DNA of 64,000 nt from Stieleria neptunia (GTDB lineage: Bacteria; Planctomycetota; Planctomycetia; Pirellulales; Pirellulaceae): positions 6,816,938 to 6,880,937 of the forward strand of contig NZ_CP037423.1 of the NCBI RefSeq assembly GCF_007754155.1. The letters run 5' to 3'. The notes under the pieces were generated by a model, which saw only the letters and a list, made by a program, of their open reading frames with translations, searched no databases and was not told the DNA's origin. Position numbers and translations under genes: made by a program. Shown here piece after piece: positions 26,528 through 34,670 of this stretch; positions within the stretch are counted from its first letter, which is position 1; each line of letters opens with the position of its first letter.

Positions 26528-27238
26528 ATGGATCCCATCACTCAATTGATTCTCTCGACCGCCATTGCGGGCGGCGCGATCCCGCTCGGAGGCGTCATTG
26601 CATCGTTCGAACACATACGACCGCGTTGGCTCGAGCAGGAATTCCGTCACACCGTGATCGCATTTGGGGGCGGTGCCCTTCTTTCAGCGGTTGCGTTGGT
26701 GTTGATTCCCCATGGCGTCGAACTGATTGCGACGTGGGAAACCGTGATCGCATTTGCCGCCGGCGGGTTGTGTTTCTGGGGATTGCAGATTCTGCTCGAC
26801 CGTAGTCAATCGTCGGCGTCGCAGCTTGTCGCCATGTTGTCTGATTTTATCCCTGAAGTCATCGCCCTGGGCGCGGTCATCTCCGGTGGAAAAAGCGGAG
26901 CGATTCTGCTGGCGGTGATCATCACGTTGCAAAATCTGCCCGAAGGTTTCAACGCTCATCGAGAGCTACGCAGCGGCGGGATGGCGTCTCGGAAGATCTT
27001 GTTTTGGTTCACGATCGCAGCGATACTCGGCCCGCTACTCGGTTTTTTAGGGTACCATTTCCTCGCCGACGAACCGAGGGTGCTCGGCTGGATGCAAGTC
27101 TTCGCGGCCTCAGGCATCCTCTATCTGGTCTTTGAAGATATCGCACCTCAAGCGACTTTGAAGAACAGCAGTTTCCCACCCCTGGGTGCGGTGTTTGGAT
27201 TCCTGTTGGGGCTGCTGGGCAAACTCTTGGAGGGCTGA
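26528..27238 (+). CDS. ZIP-like membrane transporter with altered metal motifs
   Basis: A 236-residue protein with about eight hydrophobic helices. Its outline matches ZIP-family zinc/iron transporters: GGAIPLGGVIASF, AFGGGALLSAVALVLIPHG, and the paired helices IPEVIALGAVISGG and ITLQNLPEGFNAHRE. In classical ZIPs the two helices carry HNxPEG and H-x3-E metal ligands; here they read DFIPEV and QNLPEG, so the histidines are replaced. It could be a ZIP relative with different selectivity. Start: MDPITQLILS at 26528. Confidence 0.7.
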   Translation: MDPITQLILSTAIAGGAIPLGGVIASFEHIRPRWLEQEFRHTVIAFGGGALLSAVALVLIPHGVELIATWETVIAFAAGGLCFWGLQILLDRSQSSASQLVAMLSDFIPEVIALGAVISGGKSGAILLAVIITLQNLPEGFNAHRELRSGGMASRKILFWFTIAAILGPLLGFLGYHFLADEPRVLGWMQVFAASGILYLVFEDIAPQATLKNSSFPPLGAVFGFLLGLLGKLLEG

Positions 27239-27322
27239 ACCGGGGGCGCTCCCCAGGTTTTGCGAATCGGATCTGTTTACGCTAAGTTGTCCCCCCCCTA
27301 CGACATCGTCTTGACTGGTCTG

Positions 27323-28552
27323 ATGACAAGCATGCCTTTGTACCGATTTTCTGTGCACGGATTATTCGTCGTCGTTTTTCTCGCGAGCTTTTCGCAATGC
27401 ATCGCCGAGGACTGGTATCGCTGGCGTGGCCCCAGCGGGGACGGAATCTCTCGCGAAACCGATTGGAAATGTGATTGGACTGACGGACAGGCGGAGATCG
27501 CCTGGTCTCGGTCGGTCGGCACAGGGTTTTCGTCCGTGGTGGTCAAAGACGGACGCGCGTTCACGCTCGGGCATGTCGACGGCCAGGACATCGTCTACTG
27601 CATCAACGTTGCTGACGGACAGACCGTTTGGACGTTCGGCTATCCGGCGGAGCTCGACGACCGAGACTTCGAAGGCGGCCCGATTTCGACGCCGACCGTC
27701 GATGGCGATCGACTGTATGTGATGGGACGTGCCGGTGAGCTGTTCTGTCTGCAGATTTCCGATGGAACAAAGTTGTGGGGGAAAAACATTGCCGACGAGA
27801 CCGAGGTGCGGTTGCCCGGTTGGGGATTTTCTGCGGCTCCGTTGGTCATCGGCGACACCCTGCTGTTGAACGTCGGCGAATCCGGTGTCGCGGTCGACAA
27901 ACACAGCGGTGATCTGTTGTGGAGCTCCGACGACCGTGAATGCGGGTACGCGTCGCCCGTGTTGATCCCCAACTCCGAACCGACGGCGGCCGTGATCGCA
28001 TCCGGAAAAGCCTACGTGGGAGTGGACGTCCAATCGGGCGAACAACTTTGGGCCGAGCGTTGGCTGACCAGTTTTAACTGCAACGCCGCCGATCCGATCT
28101 TTCACGACGGCAAGATGTTTCTCTCCTCGGGATACAATCGCGGCTCGGCACTGTTCGATATCAGTGGCGAGACGCCGGATCTAATTTGGAAGTCCAAAGA
28201 GATGAAGAATCAGATCCACACGTCGATTTTGTATCAGGGGCACCTGTACGGCATCGATGGCGACATGGAAACCGGCGCGCGATTGCGGTGCATGGACTGG
28301 TCGACCGGCGACATCCGTTGGTCGGTCGACGATCTGCGTCCCGGTGGTCTGGCGATGGCCGATGGTAAACTGTTGTTGCTGACCGAACCGGGCGATTTGA
28401 TCATCGCACCGGCAACACGTGATGGCTGGGAGCCGATTGCCCGCAGCAAGGTCCTGGACGGAAAAACCTGGACCTCCCCCGTCCTCTCCGGCGGCCGCAT
28501 CTTTTGCCGAAGCATCCGAGGCCAACTCGTCTGCGTCGACTGCCGTGACTAG
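27323..28552 (+). CDS. Exported PQQ-like beta-propeller (BamB/quinoprotein-like) protein
   Basis: A 409-residue protein. The N-terminal signal peptide is MTSMPLYRFSVHGLFVVVFL with a probable cut after IAEDW. The planctomycete consensus WYRWRGPSGDGISRE opens the propeller. Blade motifs of the PQQ/BamB type repeat (YCINVADGQTVWTF, FCLQISDGTKLWGK, AVDKHSGDLLWSS, VDVQSGEQLWAE, CMDWSTGDIRWS). Such proteins are abundant in planctomycetes, where they are probably structural or scaffolding propellers rather than dehydrogenases. The second start MPLYRF at 27332 is possible. Two tandem hairpin repeats follow it. Confidence 0.88.
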   Translation: MTSMPLYRFSVHGLFVVVFLASFSQCIAEDWYRWRGPSGDGISRETDWKCDWTDGQAEIAWSRSVGTGFSSVVVKDGRAFTLGHVDGQDIVYCINVADGQTVWTFGYPAELDDRDFEGGPISTPTVDGDRLYVMGRAGELFCLQISDGTKLWGKNIADETEVRLPGWGFSAAPLVIGDTLLLNVGESGVAVDKHSGDLLWSSDDRECGYASPVLIPNSEPTAAVIASGKAYVGVDVQSGEQLWAERWLTSFNCNAADPIFHDGKMFLSSGYNRGSALFDISGETPDLIWKSKEMKNQIHTSILYQGHLYGIDGDMETGARLRCMDWSTGDIRWSVDDLRPGGLAMADGKLLLLTEPGDLIIAPATRDGWEPIARSKVLDGKTWTSPVLSGGRIFCRSIRGQLVCVDCRD

Positions 28553-28559
28553 AATAACA

Positions 28560-28614
28560 GTGGGATAGGCTTCCAGCCTGTCAATTCCCAAGTGGGATAG
28601 GCTTCCAGCCTGTC
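28560..28614 (+). repeat. Two tandem copies of hairpin family H1
   Basis: Copies at 28560-28582 and 28592-28614 read GTGGGATAGGCTTCCAGCCT followed by GTC. The stem GATAGGCT/AGCCTGTC has loop TCC and one G-U pair. Compared with the copy at 8215 (CGTAAGCT/AGCTTGCG), three base pairs differ by coordinated changes on both sides. They lie between two same-strand genes. Confidence 0.9.
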
Positions 28615-28657
28615 GAATCCTGACCTCCCCACCGCACCCCGCCAACATCCCTGCCCC

Positions 28658-29980
28658 ATGCCCATCCAACGTCGCACCTTCCTCGCCGGCACCGCCGCCG
28701 CGGCCACCCTCACCTCGGCTCCGAAAATTCACGCGGCATCCAAGGACAAGCAGTACCGCACGGCACTGATCGGCGCCGGTTGGTGGGGCATGAATATTCT
28801 GCGTGAAGCGATGGCCGGCGGGCAAACCAAAGTGGTCGCGCTGTGCGATGTCGATTCCGACCGGCTGGAGATCAACGCCGAAGAAGTCAGCGATCTGTCC
28901 GGCGACACCCCACGAACCTACCGCGACTATCGCGAGCTGTTCGAAAAAGAAGACGTCGACGTCGCGATCATCGCCACACCGGATCACTGGCACGCGCTCA
29001 ATGCGTTGGCGGCGATCGAAGCCGGAGCCCACGTCTTCATTGAAAAACCGACGGGGCACACGATCGGCGAAAGCCAAGCCGTTCTGGCGGCTTCACGTGC
29101 CGCCGATCGCATCGTTCAAGTCGGCCTACATCGACGGATCGGCCCCCACCATGTCTCTGGCATGAAATTCCTGAAAGACGGTGGTGCCGGCGACATCGGG
29201 TTGGTTCGAATGTTCGTGCACAGCAGAGGCGGCGCAGAAAAGCCGACGCGAAACAGCGAACCGCCGGAAAATCTCGATTGGGACATGTACTGTGGCCCCG
29301 CTCCGCTGCGTCCCTATTGCCGTCGGATTCATCCGGGCGGTTTTCGGCACTTTTTGGACTTCGCCAACGGAACCCTCGGCGATTGGGGCGTGCATTGGCT
29401 GGACCAGATGCTGTGGTGGAGCGACCAGCAATCACCGACGAGCGTGCACTCCACCGGCGGGCGACCGATCGCCGGTGCGGCCGTGCTGAATGACGACGAA
29501 CAAACGACCGACGCCCCCGATCACCAGACCGCCACCTACGAATTCGATTCCTTCACCGCAACCTGGGAGCATCGCAAGTTTGCCGGGCAAGGCCCCGAGC
29601 AGACCAGCATCGGCTGTTACTTCTTCGGCACCCAGGGAACCTTTCACATCGGATGGCGCGATGGCTGGACGTTCTACCCGGCCGACAGCAAGAAGCAAGT
29701 GATCCACCAAGATGCCGAACTACAAGAACCCGACGGCCACAACCTGAAACTGCTCTACGCCGATTTCCTCCGCTCCATCGAAACCGGCAACCGCCCGGCT
29801 GCGGACATCACCGTCGGACACCAAGCCACCACGCTTGCATTGCTGGGCATGCTGTCGATGAAACTCGGCCGCAGCGTCCGCTGGGACGCCGGCGCAGGCC
29901 AGATCATCGGTGACGACGAAGCCAACGGCATGCTGCGACGAACGTACCGCGAGCCCTGGACGTATCCTGAAATTGGCTAG
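28658..29980 (+). CDS. Tat-exported Gfo/Idh/MocA family oxidoreductase (1)
   Basis: A 440-residue protein. The N-terminus RRTFLAGTAAAATLTSAPKI is a twin-arginine signal. The NAD(P)-binding Rossmann motif is ALIGAGWWGMNILREA; the Gfo/Idh/MocA lysine motif is VFIEKPTGHTIGE (EKP). GGFRHFLDFANGTLGDWGVH, near residue 230-245, fits the family's C-terminal domain and the usual planctomycete subtype. Such enzymes oxidise or epimerise sugars with a bound cofactor. The natural substrate is not evident. A related enzyme is at 37499-38806. Confidence 0.93.
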   Translation: MPIQRRTFLAGTAAAATLTSAPKIHAASKDKQYRTALIGAGWWGMNILREAMAGGQTKVVALCDVDSDRLEINAEEVSDLSGDTPRTYRDYRELFEKEDVDVAIIATPDHWHALNALAAIEAGAHVFIEKPTGHTIGESQAVLAASRAADRIVQVGLHRRIGPHHVSGMKFLKDGGAGDIGLVRMFVHSRGGAEKPTRNSEPPENLDWDMYCGPAPLRPYCRRIHPGGFRHFLDFANGTLGDWGVHWLDQMLWWSDQQSPTSVHSTGGRPIAGAAVLNDDEQTTDAPDHQTATYEFDSFTATWEHRKFAGQGPEQTSIGCYFFGTQGTFHIGWRDGWTFYPADSKKQVIHQDAELQEPDGHNLKLLYADFLRSIETGNRPAADITVGHQATTLALLGMLSMKLGRSVRWDAGAGQIIGDDEANGMLRRTYREPWTYPEIG

Positions 29981-30136
29981 CCGGTCACGCCGCCACGACG
30001 ATCTTGCGCACGCAGCGTAGGCGAATGTATCGAGGCCCGTACACGCTTCAACGTCGTGCTGGTATCGAGATTCACTCACGGTAAAAATGGCGGGCACAAA
30101 AAACCGCACACTCTTGGTCTCTTGCCCGCCAAACTA

Positions 30137-30181
30137 CCTATCCCACCAAAAAGGTGTCGGACACCTTTTTGGTGGGATAGG
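30137..30181. repeat. Perfect 22-bp inverted repeat with a single central base
   Basis: CCTATCCCACCAAAAAGGTG followed by TC pairs exactly with its reverse complement after one central G, forming a 45-bp near-perfect palindrome. It sits in the 363-bp gap between the Gfo/Idh/MocA gene and the GNAT gene. The rest of the gap (29981-30343) shows no gene. Confidence 0.95.
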
Positions 30182-30343
30182 AAAATTGGAATCCCCGGCG
30201 CGATCCGTACCAGCGGTGTGATCGACCGGGGATGATTTGGAGCTGAAGCAGCGAAATCAAATCGTGGGTTGTGGCCGGGGCTTCCATCCAAGTTTGCGAC
30301 GTAGGATTAGCAGTTCGGAGCCCTCTGCCTCGCTGTTGTTGCC

Positions 30344-31522
30344 ATGATCACGTTGCCGTCACCCAGTCCCGTTGCCAAATGCGAATCAACCACGCCCTTG
30401 CTTCGTGGGCGATTGGTGACCGATTGCTGCGAAATGGAGTCGTTGGTCCCGGCCTGGCGACGGTTGGTCGGACGATGTGCATGGCGAAATCCCTGCTACG
30501 AACCGGAGTTCTTGATTCCGCTGATTAAGCACCGCCGGGAAGCATCGGCACGTCTGCTGGTGGTCGAAGGGACGCCGACAAACGGCGACACGCCCGAGCT
30601 TTATGGGGTGATGCCGCTGGTGACGATGCCCTTTTACCGGTTACCGATCCAGTGCGTTCACGCTTGGCGGCCGGACGAAGCGTTCGATTCGACCCCGTTG
30701 ATCGACGCCGATGACGTGGAGGCAACACTCACGGCGATGTTCACGTCACTGTCCCGGCAGAACGCGCGGTTGCTGGCCTTTGACACCGTCTCGGCCTCCC
30801 CCAAATTCGATCAACACGTTCGCAAGACGGTGACAGAAAACCAACTTTCCATTTTTACTCGCGACCGATTTTCGAGGGCCGCCCTGGAGCCCGACGGGGA
30901 CGCCGAAGCGTACCTCCGTCAGTCGATGTCAAAGAACCGTCGCAAGAAAGCCAGAAAACTGCTCGCCAAGCTGCAGCAAGTCGGCGACGTGACGTTTGAA
31001 CATTCCGGCGACGCCGATGAGCTTCACCATTGGGCACACCAGTTCGTCGACCTGGAGGCGAGCGGCTGGAAGGGCCGCGAAGGAACTGCGTTGGCCTGTC
31101 AAAGCGAATCGCTCGCCTTCTTTCTGGAGATGGTCGATCGCTTCGGCCAACAGGACTCGATCCGATTCGGTCGCTTGACGCTTGATGGCGCTCCGGTCGC
31201 CATGCTCGTCGACCTGCACAGCGGCGATCACGTCAGCGGATACAAAACGACGTACGATGAGCGGTTCGCCGAGTATTCCCCCGGCTTTCTGTTGGAGATC
31301 CAGAACGTTCATTGGCTGCACGAAACCGGATGTACCGTAAGCGATTCATGCACCGACCCGAACAATGAACTGATCAATAGCCTCTATGCCGAGCGTCTTC
31401 CGTTTCAAAGCATCGTGATCGGGTTGGATTCGGGGATGCATTGGCCGGTCACATCGCTTTTGCCGTTGATGCAATCCTCAGCACGCATCGCAAAATCCTG
31501 TGCACGCAGGCTCGGGTGCTGA
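30344..31522 (+). CDS. CelD/BcsL-like GNAT acyltransferase
   Basis: A 392-residue protein of the double-GNAT (Acetyltransf_6, FemAB-like) class found in exopolysaccharide and cellulose clusters. Visible features are WRRLVGRCAWRNPCYEPEFL near the start, the basic SMSKNRRKKARKLLAKLQQ helix, the FVDLEASGWKGREGTAL motif with LACQSESLAFFLEM, and FGRLTLDGAPVAMLVDLHSG ahead of SGYKTTYDERFAEYSPGFLL. These last segments match the CoA-binding and substrate-pocket regions of the family. No signal or membrane helix is present. The acceptor is unknown. A hairpin pair follows. Confidence 0.82.
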   Translation: MITLPSPSPVAKCESTTPLLRGRLVTDCCEMESLVPAWRRLVGRCAWRNPCYEPEFLIPLIKHRREASARLLVVEGTPTNGDTPELYGVMPLVTMPFYRLPIQCVHAWRPDEAFDSTPLIDADDVEATLTAMFTSLSRQNARLLAFDTVSASPKFDQHVRKTVTENQLSIFTRDRFSRAALEPDGDAEAYLRQSMSKNRRKKARKLLAKLQQVGDVTFEHSGDADELHHWAHQFVDLEASGWKGREGTALACQSESLAFFLEMVDRFGQQDSIRFGRLTLDGAPVAMLVDLHSGDHVSGYKTTYDERFAEYSPGFLLEIQNVHWLHETGCTVSDSCTDPNNELINSLYAERLPFQSIVIGLDSGMHWPVTSLLPLMQSSARIAKSCARRLGC

Positions 31523-31530
31523 GCGAGCTT

Positions 31531-31583
31531 TAGAGGCTTCCAGCCTGTCATCGCCGCGTCGACAGGCTGGAAGCCTATCCCAC
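31531..31583. terminator. Head-to-head pair of H1 hairpins forming a long stem
   Basis: AGGCTTCCAGCCTGTC (31534-31549) pairs over 16 bases with GACAGGCTGGAAGCCT (31561-31576), and TATCCCACTTTTT follows. The two H1 units thus sit in opposite orientation and can form one long stem with a T-rich 3' side, a plausible rho-independent terminator for the GNAT gene. Confidence 0.65.
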
Positions 31584-31697
31584 TTTTTCTGCCGGACACT
31601 TAAGGGAACCTTGACCGGACCACGCAGGGGATGGTGAATCGGGAACACTCCGGTTCGCCACCCCACTCTTTTACATCTGGTCCACAGGGTCGCCGCT

Positions 31698-34427
31698 ATG
31701 TTCCCGGAAAAGTTCACGTTCGGTCGAAAACGTTCAAGTCGAGTCAAAAAGAATCCGACGAAACGGCGTTCTACAGCGCGTCGCATCACGCGGCCGTTGG
31801 AAACACTCGAAGCGCGACAATTGATGGCCGCCGATGCGACACCGGTGTCGCTGTTGGATCTGGCGGTCAGCGATCAGACCACGGCGCTGGTCGCGACGGT
31901 GGAGTCGGGCCAGCAGACAGACCAGCAGACGCGCGGCGCGGATTCGCAAGCGTTTGCACTGTCGACCGCGGCCCGCGAGACGGTCGACGCGATGAAGGCG
32001 ATCGCCGACCAAACCGGACGGCTCGCGCTGGATCAGATCGACCAATTCGCCTCGTTCGCGGGGATCGTGATCGAAGCACCGACGTTTGGCAGCGACGGTT
32101 CGGTCACGGGCACGACGACGTTCGGTCAATCCGACGCCCCCGTCTTGTTCCAATACGTCGGCGGCGCACTGGGGAACCATGCTCTGGGAAATTGGGTCTT
32201 GGCCGTGAAGACCGATCTTGGCGCACTGGCGCAGAGCAACGACCTGATCGAATCACCGCTGGAATTCAAATCACCGATCGTCGTCTTTTCCGCAGCCGTC
32301 GGTGAGATCGAGTCATCGGTGATGTCGACACAGGCCCAAACCTTCTACGGCGATCTGTACGCGTCAGAGGAGTTCACGATCCGGTTGCAGCGTGGCGTCA
32401 ATGTGCTGACGACCGCAACGATTGCCCAGGATTCGATTCCGGCCGAATTGCTCGATCGAGTCGGGTTGGACATTCCTGAGATTCAAATCGAGGGCGTGTT
32501 GTTCAGCGAGTTCTCCAACGACGTCGTGCAACAATGGCAATCGGAGCCCAAAGACACGGGTTTCTGGGAAGAGTTGCGTGAAGACGTGATGCTGCGGGCG
32601 ACGTTGCCCCAGATCGTCATCAACGACCTGCCGTCCAACCTAAGCGTCGGCAATGCGTTTTTGGTGTGGCAATCGCCCGGTACGGACCAGGACCAGCTGT
32701 ACGTCAGTGTTGATTTGGCGATGGCGCAGACCGACGGTTCGGTGGTCGAGTTGTCCGGACGCGTGGGCATCGCCGAAACACCGACGGGGAACCAGTTCCG
32801 CCTGTCGGCCACCGCTCGCGGCATCAACAACGCGTTCGGCGTGACGGGGCTGGACCTGGACGAAGTCATTCTTCTGATCAGCTTGAACACCGTCAAAGCA
32901 CCCGCCCCAGGCGAAACGGCCGCCGATCAAGTCGGACCGACTGCCGTGCCTTCGGTCAGCGTCGGCGTGCTGGCGGACATGGACATCGGGGGACGCCACG
33001 TGTCGATTGCCGGCAAAGTCGACTTCAGTCTGGCGGCCGGAACGCCGATCAAGATCGCACTGCGGGGCGAACTGGAATCATTGTCCAGCACCGAACTGAT
33101 GAATTTTGCCAAGCGTTTGACGGGGTTGGGAGAAGTCTCCACCGACCCGAACGAGACGGCGGCATTTGAGATTCGTGACGTCGTCATCAACATCGCGCCG
33201 CTCGGCGGCGACGTCGAATTGGGCATCGAAGACGGCATCGGCGTTAAGGGCGAACTGTACATCAAAGGCTCGTTGGCCGGTCGAGTCGACGGCTTGATCG
33301 ATCGCACGGGACTCACGCCGGTCGTGCGACTGAAGGCCTGGACCCGAGCGTTCGACTTGGGCGCCCTCTCGGTCTCCGATGTCAACATCGACATCCTGAT
33401 GTCCGAGAGCAAGCACGATCACTTTATCGTCAGCGGTGGTGTCGAGATGCTGGGCGTTTCCCACGATGTCGACATTCACATCACGCCACGCCGCATGTAT
33501 TACAACATCACGACGGAAGTCGACGGTTTGGGCATGGTGGATTATGAATTCGAAGCCTCGTCCGTCGGCGTTCCGTTCTGGACGTACCGCGCGGTCGTTC
33601 GCAACGACTTGAGTGCGACGTTGGAGGGCAAAGTCGCCGGCGGTCTGAACGATTGGATCGACCAGGCTCACAAAGATTTTGACAAAGCCCAAGCCGGACT
33701 CGACGCGGCCCAGCGGGAGGTCGACAAGCTGATCGGCGAACGTGACGCTGCGATCAAGGAAGCGCAACGCGATTTTGACGAGATCAAATCGAATCTGGCC
33801 GTCGCCGAAAAAGCGGTCGCGTCACTCTCCTCCAAGGTCACGTCGCTCCGCAAAACCGAAAGCGCCCGCTACTCGACATGGCGCAAGGCCGTTCGCAGCC
33901 GAAAGCAAGCAAAATGGTACAACTATGCCCAGCGCAGAGCGTACGAGGTCGCAACGTACGCACGCTACGCGTCGGCCAAGGGGGTTCGGTTGGCCGCCCA
34001 GGGGTCATTGAATGTCGCCAATGCGACCATGTCGGCCGTCCGTGCTTCGGCCGGATGGATTCTCGATGCCGCCGGCCCCGAGGCGCACCCGGACGTGATC
34101 CGAATCAACGCGGAACTCGCCATCAAGAATGCCGCATTGGACGTCGCCCAGCTGGCGGTCCAGGCGGCCGAGAACGTTTCAACCGGTGCGGTCGGAGCGT
34201 TGGCGTTTCTCGCCGAACACCATGACGACCTGTTCATGATCGACCAGATCTCCTTCGAGGGCACGTTGTCGGCCGTCCTAGCCGACAATGCGGTGGACTT
34301 CGAAATCGACTATCGATTCATGAACAAGTCCTACACCAAGGGACTGCATCTGGCCGCCCCCGACTTGGACCTGGACGCCATCGCCAAGCAAATCGTGCAC
34401 GACGTGCGTGTCGGCCTGGCGAACTGA
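31698..34427 (+). CDS. Large secreted/cell-surface protein with planctomycete export motif and coiled coil
   Basis: A 909-residue protein. The N-terminus is very basic (FGRKRSSRVKKNPTKRRSTA) and then has PLETLEARQLMAAD, the LEPRxLLA-type motif that marks many large exported planctomycete proteins. Residues 60-650 form a long beta-rich region of unknown fold. Residues about 655-765 are highly charged and helical (FDKAQAGLDAAQREVDKLIG, KEAQRDFDEI) and look like a coiled coil, followed by an Ala-rich helical region. No catalytic motif was recognised. Its role is unknown. Confidence 0.72.
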   Translation: MFPEKFTFGRKRSSRVKKNPTKRRSTARRITRPLETLEARQLMAADATPVSLLDLAVSDQTTALVATVESGQQTDQQTRGADSQAFALSTAARETVDAMKAIADQTGRLALDQIDQFASFAGIVIEAPTFGSDGSVTGTTTFGQSDAPVLFQYVGGALGNHALGNWVLAVKTDLGALAQSNDLIESPLEFKSPIVVFSAAVGEIESSVMSTQAQTFYGDLYASEEFTIRLQRGVNVLTTATIAQDSIPAELLDRVGLDIPEIQIEGVLFSEFSNDVVQQWQSEPKDTGFWEELREDVMLRATLPQIVINDLPSNLSVGNAFLVWQSPGTDQDQLYVSVDLAMAQTDGSVVELSGRVGIAETPTGNQFRLSATARGINNAFGVTGLDLDEVILLISLNTVKAPAPGETAADQVGPTAVPSVSVGVLADMDIGGRHVSIAGKVDFSLAAGTPIKIALRGELESLSSTELMNFAKRLTGLGEVSTDPNETAAFEIRDVVINIAPLGGDVELGIEDGIGVKGELYIKGSLAGRVDGLIDRTGLTPVVRLKAWTRAFDLGALSVSDVNIDILMSESKHDHFIVSGGVEMLGVSHDVDIHITPRRMYYNITTEVDGLGMVDYEFEASSVGVPFWTYRAVVRNDLSATLEGKVAGGLNDWIDQAHKDFDKAQAGLDAAQREVDKLIGERDAAIKEAQRDFDEIKSNLAVAEKAVASLSSKVTSLRKTESARYSTWRKAVRSRKQAKWYNYAQRRAYEVATYARYASAKGVRLAAQGSLNVANATMSAVRASAGWILDAAGPEAHPDVIRINAELAIKNAALDVAQLAVQAAENVSTGAVGALAFLAEHHDDLFMIDQISFEGTLSAVLADNAVDFEIDYRFMNKSYTKGLHLAAPDLDLDAIAKQIVHDVRVGLAN

Positions 34428-34584
34428 ACCAGCAGCGGATAACAGGTGGCAGAAGCTTTCACGTTCGACGAGGCTGAAACAACAGGCCGTCGAGCGAAAA
34501 AGCGGACAGGCACGAATGGCACGGACATCAGTAAAACGGCATTCAGCAACCGTTGGTGTCTAGCCTTCAGGCGATCGCTTTTCA

Positions 34585-34649
34585 AGTACGACGGCCCTTC
34601 CGGGCCGTCGTCGGGAGGGCTCGCCCCGACGACCTAGAAAGGACGTCGC
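34585..34649 (+). repeat. Dispersed double-hairpin element E3, copy B
   Basis: It contains AGTACGACGGCCCTTCCGGG, whose GACGGCCC-TTCC-GGGCCGTC hairpin is perfect here, and a second imperfect hairpin CGACGACCTAGAAAGGACGT. Between the two lies CGTCGGGAGGGCTCGCCCCG. It lies in the gap between a convergent pair of genes. Confidence 0.88.
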
Positions 34650-34670
34650 CCAACGCTCTTCACAGCCCCG

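Noticed and set aside
30076..30291. Small minus-strand frame of 71 codons
   Set aside because: It runs through the 45-bp palindrome and shows no protein-like features.
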